Shown here: in pieces, positions 34,452 to 43,230 of the stretch | Layout: every line of letters starts with the position of its first letter | How positions within the stretch are numbered: the stretch's first letter is position 1 | Assembly (NCBI GenBank): GCA_012031225.1 | Contig: JAAUTZ010000011.1 | Span: 17,038-67,149, forward strand | DNA from: Chloroflexaceae bacterium | GTDB lineage: Bacteria > Chloroflexota > Chloroflexia > Chloroflexales > Chloroflexaceae | Reading direction: 5' to 3' | DNA: 50,112 nt | Translations under genes and position numbers: made by a program | Notes under the pieces: model-generated | Told to the model about the DNA's origin: nothing | The model's database searches: none | What the model saw: only the letters and a program-made list of their open reading frames with translations

Positions 34452-35981
34452 GTGATTGAGCAGTACGACGCGCTAGTGATCGGCAGTGGGCCCAATGGAC
34501 TCGCCGCCGCAATTACGCTTGCCGAACACGGGCAACGGGTGCTGGTGCTAGAAGCCCGCCCCAGTGCAGGCGGGGCGGTGGCAACTGAAGAACTGACCCT
34601 GCCGGGCTTTTACCACGATACCTTCTCGGCTGTCCATCCGGCGGCGGCGGCCTCGCCCGTCTTTGCCCGGATGCCGCTCGCGCAGCACGGCTTGCGCTGG
34701 GTGCAGCCCCCGATTGCACTGGCCCACCCGCTCCCGGATGGGCGGGCGGTTGCCTTGTATCGCAATGTGCAGACCACCGCCGCCCAGCTTGACACCCTGC
34801 ACGCGGGCGATGGTGAACGCTGGCTGGCGTTTATGCAGCCCATGCTCGCTCATTACCCAGCCCTGCGCGATACGATTCTAGGGGGCTTTCCGCCTGTCGC
34901 TGGGGGCGTGCGGGTGCTGGCCGGGATGGGGCTAACGCAGACCTTTGAATTTGCGCGGCTGGTGCTCCTGCCAGCAACGGCACTAGCCGGTGAGCTGTTC
35001 CGCAGCAGTGATGTGGCCGCGTGGTTGTACGGCTCGGCTCTGCATAGCGATGTACCCCTTGATGGGTCAGGTAGTGCCATCGCCGCCGTCTACCTGAAAC
35101 TGCTTGGGCACGCCGTCGGCTGGCCTAGCCCGGCGGGGGGCGCGGGCAGCCTCACGCAGGCCCTCGTCAGCTACCTGCGGAGTCTTGGTGGTGTGGTGCG
35201 GGTGAACAGTCCCGTCGAGCGGATCCTGATCCAGCGCGGGCGCGTAATTGGGGTGCTGGTGGCAGGCGGCACAGCGGTGCGGGCGCGGCTGGTGCTGGGC
35301 GATGTAACCCCGCGTGGGCTGTTGCAGTTGGCTGAAGCCGACCTGCCCGCCGAATATGCCGCCAAGTTGCGCCGCTATCGGTATGGCTGGCCCTCGCTCA
35401 AAGTGGACTGGGCCTTATCTGCGCCGATCCCGTGGGCTGCTCCTGAGGCGCGGCAAGCGGGCACGGTGCATGTCGGTGGCAGTGCGCCTGAGATCCTGCA
35501 CAGCGAGGCCCAGCTTCGGGCGGGGATCATGCCCTCTGCGCCGTTTGTGCTGGTGGGGCAGCAATCGTTGGCAGACCCCACGCGGGCCCCCGCCGGCAAA
35601 CATACCGCGTGGGGCTACACGCACCCCCCGCACGGGCTAGATTGGAGCCACGCCGGCACGGCGTATGTTGAACAGCTTGAGGCGCAGATCGAACGTTTTG
35701 CGCCCGGCTTCCGAGCGACCATCCTTGCCCGCCACGTTATGTCACCCGCCGATCTGCAACAGCGCAACCGCAACCTCGTGCAAGGCGATGTGGGCGGGGG
35801 CAGCTATGCCCTCGATCAGCTTGTGTTTCGGCCGTTGCCAACGATCTTCCCCTACCACACCCCGATCCGTGGGCTGTATATCGGCAGTGCGGCAACCTTT
35901 CCGGGGGCGGCGGTGCATGGCGTGGGGGGGGCAGCAGCGGCACGGCTGGCACTGCTTGAGCAACGGGTGCGCTGGTGGTAG
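34452..35981 (+). CDS. CrtI-like FAD-dependent oxidoreductase
   Basis: 509 residues. The N-terminal FAD fold is YDALVIGSGPNGLAAAITLAEHGQRVLVLEA followed by GGAVATEELTLPGFYHDTFSAVHP, which places it near phytoene desaturase/PYROXD2-like proteins. The C-terminal FAD motif is GLYIGSAATFPGAAVHGVGGAAAAR. The substrate is unknown; carotenoid desaturases have a different mid-region, so a carotenoid role is not claimed. The start is GTG at 34452, just after the tandem repeats. No other carotenoid gene is nearby. Confidence 0.85.
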   Translation: MIEQYDALVIGSGPNGLAAAITLAEHGQRVLVLEARPSAGGAVATEELTLPGFYHDTFSAVHPAAAASPVFARMPLAQHGLRWVQPPIALAHPLPDGRAVALYRNVQTTAAQLDTLHAGDGERWLAFMQPMLAHYPALRDTILGGFPPVAGGVRVLAGMGLTQTFEFARLVLLPATALAGELFRSSDVAAWLYGSALHSDVPLDGSGSAIAAVYLKLLGHAVGWPSPAGGAGSLTQALVSYLRSLGGVVRVNSPVERILIQRGRVIGVLVAGGTAVRARLVLGDVTPRGLLQLAEADLPAEYAAKLRRYRYGWPSLKVDWALSAPIPWAAPEARQAGTVHVGGSAPEILHSEAQLRAGIMPSAPFVLVGQQSLADPTRAPAGKHTAWGYTHPPHGLDWSHAGTAYVEQLEAQIERFAPGFRATILARHVMSPADLQQRNRNLVQGDVGGGSYALDQLVFRPLPTIFPYHTPIRGLYIGSAATFPGAAVHGVGGAAAARLALLEQRVRWW

Positions 35982-36018
35982 GCGTGGGTGGGGGGTATGG
36001 GTGGGTAACTAGCCGTGT

Positions 36019-36024
36019 TATAAT
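36019..36024 (+). promoter_or_regulatory. -10 box giving a probable leaderless mRNA
   Basis: TGT-TATAAT ends only six bases before the ATG at 36031, so transcription should begin at or next to the start codon. The -35 region is G-rich and not recognisable. Confidence 0.6.
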
Positions 36025-36030
36025 ATTGGC

Positions 36031-36744
36031 ATGACACACACGATCCTTTTAATCGAAGATGATGCAACGCTCGCCGAAACGTTGCGCTTCAATATGGAGC
36101 GCGAAGGCTACACCGTGCTTGCCGCAGATGATGGTATTCACGGGCTAGAGCTTGCCCGCCGCGAATCGCCGGAACTGCTCATTCTGGATGTGATGCTGCC
36201 GCGCCTCGATGGATTCTCCGTGTGCCGCATTCTCCGCCAAGAGAGTGACATCCCGATTATTATGCTGACTGCCCGCCAAGATGAGGTAGATCGGATTGCC
36301 GGGCTAGAGCTAGGCGCGGATGATTACGTCAGCAAGCCGTTTAGCTTGGGCGAATTGCTGGCGCGAGTGCGAGCCATCCTGCGCCGCTCAGAACGCCGTG
36401 CAACCCCGCCCAACCGCGAGATGCTTGAAGCGGGCGATATTTGCATTGATGCCCGCAGCCGCCGCGCATGGCGCAGTGATACCGAACTCACCTTGTCCCA
36501 GAAAGAGTTTGATCTGCTCACCTGCCTCGTCCGCAATCGGGGCATTGCCCTCTCGCGGGATCTGCTCCTCGAACGGGTGTGGGGCTTTGATTTTCTCGGC
36601 GATAGCCGCACCGTAGATGTGCATATTCGCTGGCTGCGCGAGAAGATAGAACTCCAACCCGCATCGCCGCGCTACATCCAGACGGTGCGTGGGGTCGGCT
36701 ATCGCTTTGAGATCCCCACGAAAGACACAGACACGCACGAGTAA
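36031..36744 (+). CDS. PhoB/OmpR-family response regulator
   Basis: 237 residues. Receiver with acidic pocket EDD (9-11), phosphoacceptor Asp53 in LILDVMLPRLDG, MLTARQDEVD and the KPF lysine. The C-terminal winged helix has LTLSQKEFDLLTCLVRNRGIALSR, VDVHIRWLREKIE and RGVGYRFE. Architecture is that of PhoB/WalR. No ribosome site precedes the ATG, which agrees with a leaderless transcript. The partner kinase follows 18 bases later. The regulon is unknown. Confidence 0.95.
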   Translation: MTHTILLIEDDATLAETLRFNMEREGYTVLAADDGIHGLELARRESPELLILDVMLPRLDGFSVCRILRQESDIPIIMLTARQDEVDRIAGLELGADDYVSKPFSLGELLARVRAILRRSERRATPPNREMLEAGDICIDARSRRAWRSDTELTLSQKEFDLLTCLVRNRGIALSRDLLLERVWGFDFLGDSRTVDVHIRWLREKIELQPASPRYIQTVRGVGYRFEIPTKDTDTHE

Positions 36745-36762
36745 CGGACAAGGAACGGGCTA

Positions 36763-37942
36763 TGCTAACGGTTTCCCCTTCGCCCCTCTTTCTCAGCCTC
36801 GCAGCCATGCTCGACTCAGCTTGCTGCTGCTCGGTGTGGATCGCACGGTGCTGTTCCTCAATCGGCGGGCAAGCGAAATCTTTGATACACCTGAAACAGC
36901 GGCTATTGGGCGCGGCTTAATCTCCGTCCTGCGTGATTACCAAGCCGATCAGATGGTGCAAGATGTGCTGGCAGACGATGAGCCGCGTGAGGCAATTATC
37001 CAGATGCCGTCAAGCGGGCGCACCTTGCGCCTGCGCTGTGCGTCCATCTACACCGATACCCCCGACCACGCAGCGGTGCGCTTGATCCTGCTTGTGCAGG
37101 ATCAAACCCAACTCAGCCAGCTTGAACGGGCGCGGCGTGATCTGGTGGCGAATGTCTCGCACGAACTCCGCACCCCGCTTGCGTCGCTCAAGCTGCTCGC
37201 GGAGACGCTCCAGTCCGATCCACCGGAACCGATTGCCCGCCGGATGCTGCATCAGATGACAAATGAGATTGATGCCGTGACCCATCTGGTGGAGGAGCTG
37301 CACGAACTCTCGCAGATTGAAGCGGGGCGGATCACGATCCAGCTTACGCCGGGCCGCATCGGGCAGGTTATCGAGCGGGCCCTTGCCCGGATCCGCCCGC
37401 AGGCAGATCGCAAGCAGATTATGATCATTGCCAATGTTGTGGATCACCGCATGCCGGTATTGATAGACAGCCGCCGGATTGACCAGATTCTGTTGAACCT
37501 GCTGCACAATGCCGTCAAGTTCACCCCTGAACAGGGGCGCATCACGGTGCAGACGTGGGTAATCCACGTAGACGAACAAGACCACGCGCAGTATCGGCTG
37601 CACACTGGACAGGCGGGGGCAACGATGGCTAGCCCCGCTCCGCCTGCCCCCCTGCTTGCCACCCCAACCGGAACCCAGACCACCTTGCCAGATGACCATC
37701 CGGCGGGGCTGTGGCTCCTCATTAGCATCAGCGATACGGGCATTGGCATCCCTGCCGATCAGTTGCCGCGTGTGTTTGAACGGTTCTTTAAGGTAGACCG
37801 CTCGCGCACACGCAATGTCGGCGGCACGGGGCTAGGGCTAGCGATTGCCAAGCATCTCGTCGAGGGGCACGGCGGGCGACTCTGGGCCGATAGCTTTGAA
37901 CGTCGCGGCAGTACCTTCCACTTCACCGTGCCGATGGCCTAG
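36763..37942 (+). CDS. PhoR-like PAS histidine kinase, apparent N-terminal frameshift
   Basis: About 390 residues if restored. From 36821 on, the frame encodes LLLLGVDRTVLFLNRRASEIF (start of a PAS domain), the H-box LVANVSHELRTPLASLKLLAE, N-box QILLNLLHNAVKFTPE and G-boxes SDTGIGIPADQLPRVFERF and GGTGLGLAIAKHL. It has no membrane helix. This frame has no good start: the open frame reaches back into the regulator gene to 36689. The ATG at 36763 in another frame, with GGA upstream, encodes a plausible leader MLTVSPSPLFLSLAAMLDS that breaks at about 36820; one added base would join the two. A roughly 35-residue proline/alanine-rich insert lies before the G-box. Confidence 0.85.
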
Positions 37943-38059
37943 CCTAAGCACCTACCCCCAAGCGGCGCAACCCCACACGCCACCACCCAGAACCCGCAGC
38001 CCCCAACGGCGGATAGCCACCCTCAAGGCACTGTGGCTTGCGGCGGCATAGCCGATGTG

Positions 38060-38100
38060 TTATACTTAGCATGACCCATCAATTGCGATTGATGGGTTTT
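38060..38100 (+). promoter_or_regulatory. Extended -10 followed directly by terminator-like hairpin
   Basis: TGT-TATACT (38060-38065, one-base uncertainty) predicts a start near 38072. The RNA would begin with a perfect hairpin CCCATCAAT-TGCG-ATTGATGGG (38075-38096) and TTTT (38097-38100). This could be a transcription attenuator or a stabilising 5' hairpin for the small gene at 38146. A further 10-bp palindrome GTAGTACTAC lies at 38117-38126. Confidence 0.55.
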
Positions 38101-38145
38101 CGCAACCATTTAAACCGTAGTACTACGCTATGAAAGCGCAGAACC

Positions 38146-38298
38146 ATGACTGATACAGAACTAAAGTTCTATGTTGTTGCAGCATTGTTATGCTGTGCGG
38201 TGGCAGTCGTATTTCCACTAGGGGCAGCAGCACGCACGGTACTCGTGGTGCTCGGGATATGCTGCCTGCACTTCGCCCTGATCATGCAGAGTCAATGA
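38146..38298 (+). CDS. 50-residue hydrophobic membrane protein
   Basis: ATG 38146 to TGA 38298. The product is almost entirely two hydrophobic segments: FYVVAALLCCAVAVVFPLG and, after AAAR, TVLVVLGICCLHFALIM, with four cysteines in two CC pairs. It is preceded by a promoter and hairpin leader of its own. No family is recognised. Its short length makes chance occurrence possible, but hydrophobic pattern, promoter and lack of any other gene here support it. Confidence 0.55.
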   Translation: MTDTELKFYVVAALLCCAVAVVFPLGAAARTVLVVLGICCLHFALIMQSQ

Positions 38299-38327
38299 GG
38301 ACAAGATCGCTCAGCCTGTTCTGCAAG

Positions 38328-39404
38328 CTAGCCGCGCACGCCTGCCTCGCGCAGGGCAGTGGCGGTGGTCTCCAGCAGCTGCTCGGTAGTATCCCAGCCT
38401 ACGCACGCATCCGTCACCGATAGCCCATACTGCAACTGGCGCGGGTCAAGCGTGCTGAGATCGGCGGGCAAGCTCTGTTTGCCATCCTCCAAAAAGCTCT
38501 CGACCATCATCCCAATCACGGCGGTAGGGTGGCTGAGGCGGTGCGCTAGCACGGTATGCCATACAGCCACCTGCTGGGCGTAGTCAAAGCCGGAGTTGTC
38601 GTGGCTGCAATCCACCAATAGGGCGGGGGCAAGCCCGGCAGCCTGCATCAATGCTTCAGCCGCAACAATATGCTCGTGGGTGTAGTTGGGCTTGCCTTTG
38701 CTGCCGCGCAAGATCACGGTTCCATCGGGGTTGCCTGCGGTCTGCACCACAGCCGCCCGCCCGCTCCGATCAATGCCCAAGAAGCTGTGTGGGCTACGGG
38801 CCGAGATCACCGCATTCACCGCAACCTTGACATCGCCGGCGGTGCTATTCTTGAAGCCGACGGGCATGGAGATCCCACTCGCAAGGGCGCGGTGCGTCTG
38901 CGATTCGGTGGTGCGTGCGCCAATCGCGGCGTAGCTGATCACATCCGAAAGGTACTGCGGGCTGATCGGGTCAAGCATCTCGGTGGCAACCGGCAAGCCC
39001 ATCGCATTGATCTTCAGCAGCAGTTCGCGGGATTGATACAGCCCCACCGCCATATCGCCTGAACCATCGAGCTTGGGGTCATTCAGGAAGCCCCGCCAGC
39101 CCGTCGTGGTGCGTGGCTTTTCGAGGTACGTCCGCATCACAATGAATAGCTGCTGCTGATAGCGGCGGTGGGCATCATACAAGCGTTCGGCGTACTCGAA
39201 GGCCGCTAGCGGATCGTGGATCGAGCAAGGCCCAATCACTACCAGCAGGCGCGGATCAGCGTTGCGGATGATGCGTTTGATCGTCTCGCGGGCGGTATAC
39301 ACCGTCTCGGCAACTGGAGCCGACATCGGCAGCTGGCGTTGAAACGCATATGGCGACTCAAGCGGGAGAAACTCACGCACACGCACATTCTCTACAGGTT
39401 GCAC
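38328..39404 (-). CDS. aroG: 3-deoxy-7-phosphoheptulonate synthase (DAHP synthase, AroFGH type)
   Basis: 358 residues. Class I-alpha DAHP synthase motifs: LLVVIGPCSIHDPLAAFEYA (metal Cys), MRTYLEKPRTTTGWRGFLNDP (PEP/E4P binding), GARTTESQTHR, PVGFKNSTAGD and DCSHDNSGFDY. It condenses PEP with erythrose-4-phosphate, the first step of aromatic amino-acid synthesis. The N-terminal extension of about 45 residues is where feedback inhibitors bind in the E. coli enzymes. The start is GTG at 39404, five bases after AAGGAG. The paralogue symbol (F, G or H) cannot be decided. Confidence 0.93.
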   Translation of the reverse strand: MQPVENVRVREFLPLESPYAFQRQLPMSAPVAETVYTARETIKRIIRNADPRLLVVIGPCSIHDPLAAFEYAERLYDAHRRYQQQLFIVMRTYLEKPRTTTGWRGFLNDPKLDGSGDMAVGLYQSRELLLKINAMGLPVATEMLDPISPQYLSDVISYAAIGARTTESQTHRALASGISMPVGFKNSTAGDVKVAVNAVISARSPHSFLGIDRSGRAAVVQTAGNPDGTVILRGSKGKPNYTHEHIVAAEALMQAAGLAPALLVDCSHDNSGFDYAQQVAVWHTVLAHRLSHPTAVIGMMVESFLEDGKQSLPADLSTLDPRQLQYGLSVTDACVGWDTTEQLLETTATALREAGVRG

Positions 39405-39468
39405 AATATCTCCTTCATTTCCTGTTCATGCTCAGTGCGCCGTGCCTACGTGGGACAGCGCGGGTACG

Positions 39469-39483
39469 GGGTATATTATACCC
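39469..39483 (-). promoter_or_regulatory. Palindrome over the aroG -10
   Basis: GGGTATA-T-TATACCC, a perfect 7-bp inverted repeat. On the minus strand it contains TATAAT (39480-39475), placed 71 bases before the GTG start. It is a candidate operator overlapping the promoter. Confidence 0.55.
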
Positions 39484-39572
39484 ATTCTGGATACGCGGTG
39501 GGGGGGGCCACACCGATTGCCCATGGCGTACTAGGCTGTGGCTCCTGACGTTTGCCAATGAGCAACCCGCCC

Positions 39573-41384
39573 CTACGCGCCGTGCCCATTGCGGCTGTAG
39601 CCACGGGCTTGGCGTTCGTACAGGCTGGCATACGTGCCGCCCAAAGCCACTAGCTCATCGTGGGTGCCATGCTCCACAATGTGGTGATCGTCAACCACCA
39701 ACACCAGATCGGCATCCCGAATCGTCGAGAGGCGGTGCGCGATCACAAACGCGGTGCGCCCTTCGAGCAGTACCCGCAGAGCCTGCTGGATCACCCGCTC
39801 CGTCGCTTGGTCAATGCTCGATGTCGCCTCATCAAGGATCAGGATGCGCGGATCAGCCAGCACCGCCCGCGCAAACGCGAGCAGCTGGCGTTGCCCTTGA
39901 CTTAGCCCACTGCCGCGTTCGCCGAGCCGCGTCTGGTAGCCCTCGCTCAGGCGGCTGATGAAATCGTGTGCGCCAACGGTACGGGCGGCTTGCTCTACTT
40001 CCGCGTCGGTGGCATCGAGCCGCCCGTAGCGAATGTTGTCGGCGATGGTCGCCGAGAAGAGGAAGCTATCTTGCAGCACGTAGCCTAGCTGCCCGCGCAG
40101 GCTGGCAAGGGTTACGTCACGGACATCGTGCCCATCAATCAGGACGCGCCCCGCCGTCACATCGTAGAAGCGCGGGATCAAGTTGATCAGGGTGCTTTTG
40201 CCGGCCCCCGTTGGGCCTACCAGCGCAACCGTCTGGCCCGGCTGGGCGACTAACGAGACATTATCCAGTACAATCGGCGCAGCCGGATCGGAGCCGTAGC
40301 GGAACGACACCCGCTCAAAGGCAACGTGCCCCTGTATCGGCGGGAGCGGGGAACTATCGGGTGCATCAAGCTGCGTCTGTGGCTCATCCAGCAGGCTGAA
40401 GATGCGCTCTGCGCCCGCCAGTGCGGCCTGTGCTTGGGTATAAATGGTACTGATCAGCTGGATCGGCTGAAAGAACTGCTGCATGTAGATCAGGAATGCG
40501 ACCACCGTGCCGACAGCCGCATAGCCGATCAGGACGAGCCACCCACCCAACCCGATCACGAGGGCCAGCGCAAGTGTACTCAGCACGTCAATTGCAGGCG
40601 TGAAAGCGGAGGTCAGGGTGACAGCTTGGATGTTGGCATCACGGTTGTTGGCATTGCGTTCGGCAAAGCGGCGAATGCTATCATCAGTGCGGTTCAGGGA
40701 TTGGGCTACGCGCACGCCTGTGATGCCCTCTTGCAGCTCCGCCGAGACTTCGCCCATCGCCTCGCGGGTGATGCGAAAGGCTTTGCGCGAGAGGCGCGAG
40801 AAGATCGCCGTAACCCAGATCACCAGTGGCACAAATACGAAGCTCGCAAGTGCCAGCCATACATCAAGGATGAACATGGCAATCACAATCCCGATCAGCG
40901 TGAACAGGTTGCCAATCGCCGGCACAAGCCCTTGACTGATCAGTTGGTTAATCACTTGAATGTCATTCACAAGGCGCGACATCAGATCACCGGCGCGGCG
41001 TTGATCGAAGAATGCAAGCGGCAGGTCTTGCACCTTCTCAAATACATCTTGGCGTAGCGCAGCGAGGAACCGTTGGCCTACGTCACCGATCAGATAGATC
41101 TGCACCACACGCCCCGCGGAGGCAACCACGATCACGGCAAGCAACAGCAGCATGTCGCGCTCCAGTCCAGCAACATCGCTATTGGCGATGTAGTTGTCAA
41201 TCGCCAAACCGATCAGGGCGGGCATCGTAGCTTGGGCCACAGAAGTCACGACAATTGCTGACAATGAAATCAATAGTGCTTGCCGGAACGGGCGCAGATA
41301 GCCGGCAATGCGGCGCAGCGTGGCGGGGGGAGCCGTGCTGACTTCATCACTGCCAAGTGTGGGGCGCATCGCACGGGTCGTCAT
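39573..41384 (-). CDS. ABC exporter half-transporter, catalytically canonical subunit
   Basis: 603 residues: six-helix exporter domain (about 30-330), then ATPase. Walker A GPTGAGKST, Walker B ILILDEATSSID with the catalytic Glu, and H-loop VIAHRLST are intact. The signature is altered to LSQGQ. In heterodimeric exporters such as TM287/288 one composite ATP site is degenerate; this subunit supplies good Walker and H elements but a poor signature, and its partner shows the reverse. The ATG overlaps the partner's stop by one base. The substrate is unknown (drugs, lipids or peptides are all handled by this class). Confidence 0.94.
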   Translation of the reverse strand: MTTRAMRPTLGSDEVSTAPPATLRRIAGYLRPFRQALLISLSAIVVTSVAQATMPALIGLAIDNYIANSDVAGLERDMLLLLAVIVVASAGRVVQIYLIGDVGQRFLAALRQDVFEKVQDLPLAFFDQRRAGDLMSRLVNDIQVINQLISQGLVPAIGNLFTLIGIVIAMFILDVWLALASFVFVPLVIWVTAIFSRLSRKAFRITREAMGEVSAELQEGITGVRVAQSLNRTDDSIRRFAERNANNRDANIQAVTLTSAFTPAIDVLSTLALALVIGLGGWLVLIGYAAVGTVVAFLIYMQQFFQPIQLISTIYTQAQAALAGAERIFSLLDEPQTQLDAPDSSPLPPIQGHVAFERVSFRYGSDPAAPIVLDNVSLVAQPGQTVALVGPTGAGKSTLINLIPRFYDVTAGRVLIDGHDVRDVTLASLRGQLGYVLQDSFLFSATIADNIRYGRLDATDAEVEQAARTVGAHDFISRLSEGYQTRLGERGSGLSQGQRQLLAFARAVLADPRILILDEATSSIDQATERVIQQALRVLLEGRTAFVIAHRLSTIRDADLVLVVDDHHIVEHGTHDELVALGGTYASLYERQARGYSRNGHGA

Positions 41385-43177
41385 TAGATTAATATCTCCT
41401 CTGCCATCTCTTCAGTTGTGCCAAATTGGGCATCAAGTAGTTCACAGAACGTCCCGCAGTTCTCCCGCAGATAATCATAGGTTCCTTGATTGACGAGCCG
41501 CCCCTGATCAAGGAGCAGGATCAGATCAGCGTTGCGGATGGTACTCATGCGTTGGGCAATGATCAACGCCGTGCGCTCAGCAAGCAGCGGTATGAGGGCT
41601 TGCTGGATCCGGTACTCAGTTTCGGCATCTACGGCAGAGGTGCTATCATCGAAGATCAGCACCGCCGGATCAAGCAGCAGCGTGCGTGCAATCGCAATGC
41701 GCTGGCGTTGCCCGCCGCTCAAGCCGACCCCCCGCTCGCCAATCACCGTGTCGTAGCCGTTGGGCAGCTCCAGCACAAATTCGTGGGCCTGCGCGGCCCG
41801 TGCCGCCGCTTCGATCTCGGCATCGCTGGCGGTGGGGCGGCCATAGGCGATGTTCTCGCGCACGGTGCCACTGAACAAGACTGCATCTTGCAGCACAATC
41901 CCGATCTGGCTGCGGAGGCTGGTCAGCGTCACATCGCGCACGTCATAGCCATCAATCGTGACGCTGCCCGCAGTGACATCGTAAAAGCGCGGGATGAGAT
42001 TGATGATGCTGGATTTGCCCGAGCCGGTGCGCCCCATAATCGCCACCGTCTGGCCCGGCTCCACCGTAAACGAGACATCGTGCAGCGAGGGGCTGTCGCT
42101 GCCTTGATAGCGGAAGCCCACGTCGGTGAATACCACCCGCCCGCGCACAGGCGGCAGCATGGTTGCAGCGGGCTTATCCGCAACCTCGAAGGGCGTGTCG
42201 AGCACCTCGCAGATCCGTGCGGCAGAGACGTTGGCTTGCACAATCGCTGTAATCGAGAAGCCAATCGTCATCACGGGCATAATCAGAAAGACGAGGTAGG
42301 TATTAAATGCCACCAGTTCGCCCAGCGTCAGTACGCCACCGATCACCTGCAAGCCGCCGATCCAGATCACGGCCAGCGTGCCCAAGTTGGCAATGAAAAA
42401 GATCGCGGGGAACGAGAATGAGATTGCCCGCCGCACCTTCAGGTTCTCGTTGAGCAGTTCGACATTGGCCCGGCTATACCGTTCGAGTTCATACTGTTCG
42501 CGGGCGAAGGCTTTGACTACGCGCACGCCAGCGAGGTTCTCTTGCAGCACCGTGTTGAGGAAGCCGAGCTTCTGCTGCACCTCGCGGAAGCGGGGGCCGA
42601 CGCTGCGGAAGAAGCTGAAGAAGATCCCCCCGACAATCGGGATCATGGCGAGGGCGATCAGGGCAAGTTGCCAATTGAGCATGATCAGGATGGTTGCTGT
42701 GCCGAGCAGCATCAGCAGCGCACTCAGGATCTGCACAAAGCCACTCGACATGAACAACCGTACCTGATCTACGTCATTCGTGATGCGTGTCATCACCTGC
42801 CCAGTCTGCACCTGATCGTGGTAGCTAAAGCTGAGCCGCTCGGTGTGCGCGTAGAGTTGATTGCGCAGATCGTAGACGGCGTGCTGGCTAGCTTTCTCAA
42901 TCCAGTAGCTCTGCGTAAAGCTGAACAGCCCGCGCACCAGCGCAATCAGCAGGAGTGCGCCCGTCGCTAGCCCAATCACGCCGAGCGCACCGGAGGTGAT
43001 CCCCTGATCTATGGCGTAGCCGAGCACAAGCGGACTGAACAGATTGGCAACCGATACGAGCAGCAGGCTCAGGAATGCACCCGTTACCGTGAGCCAGTAG
43101 GGGCGCAGATATTCTAAGATGCGCTTCAGTGCTTTCATTTGTTTCAATTTCCTTGAATTGCCAGAAAATCGCTTCAT
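41384..43177 (-). CDS. ABC exporter half-transporter, degenerate-site subunit
   Basis: 597 residues: exporter domain of six helices, then ATPase. Walker A GRTGSGKSS and signature LSGGQRQRIAIAR are canonical. The Walker B catalytic Glu is Asp (VLIFDDSTSAVD) and the H-loop His is Gln (IIAQRMST), so this subunit's own ATP site should be catalytically weak. Together with the downstream subunit it forms a heterodimer. The ATG at 43177 faces the hybrid kinase gene across a 53-base divergent promoter. An alternative Met codon 12 triplets in (MKALKRIL) is also possible. Confidence 0.94.
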   Translation of the reverse strand: MKRFSGNSRKLKQMKALKRILEYLRPYWLTVTGAFLSLLLVSVANLFSPLVLGYAIDQGITSGALGVIGLATGALLLIALVRGLFSFTQSYWIEKASQHAVYDLRNQLYAHTERLSFSYHDQVQTGQVMTRITNDVDQVRLFMSSGFVQILSALLMLLGTATILIMLNWQLALIALAMIPIVGGIFFSFFRSVGPRFREVQQKLGFLNTVLQENLAGVRVVKAFAREQYELERYSRANVELLNENLKVRRAISFSFPAIFFIANLGTLAVIWIGGLQVIGGVLTLGELVAFNTYLVFLIMPVMTIGFSITAIVQANVSAARICEVLDTPFEVADKPAATMLPPVRGRVVFTDVGFRYQGSDSPSLHDVSFTVEPGQTVAIMGRTGSGKSSIINLIPRFYDVTAGSVTIDGYDVRDVTLTSLRSQIGIVLQDAVLFSGTVRENIAYGRPTASDAEIEAAARAAQAHEFVLELPNGYDTVIGERGVGLSGGQRQRIAIARTLLLDPAVLIFDDSTSAVDAETEYRIQQALIPLLAERTALIIAQRMSTIRNADLILLLDQGRLVNQGTYDYLRENCGTFCELLDAQFGTTEEMAEEILI

Positions 43178-43185
43178 ATAACAGG

Positions 43186-43216
43186 ATACCAGAAATTTTG
43201 GTATACTGTACCAGAA
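43186..43216. promoter_or_regulatory. Candidate operator in the ABC exporter/kinase divergent promoter
   Basis: ATACCA-N7-TGGTAT (43186-43204) is a perfect inverted repeat, and TACCAGAA occurs at 43187 and again at 43209, spaced 22 bp (two helical turns). TGG-TATACT (-10, 43202-43207) for the rightward kinase gene overlaps it. Confidence 0.6.
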
Positions 43217-43230
43217 GGAATAACATAATT

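Noticed and set aside
34452-35981. Phytoene desaturase crtI
   Set aside because: Only the FAD folds are shared; no other carotenoid genes nearby and the central region is closer to PYROXD2-like proteins.
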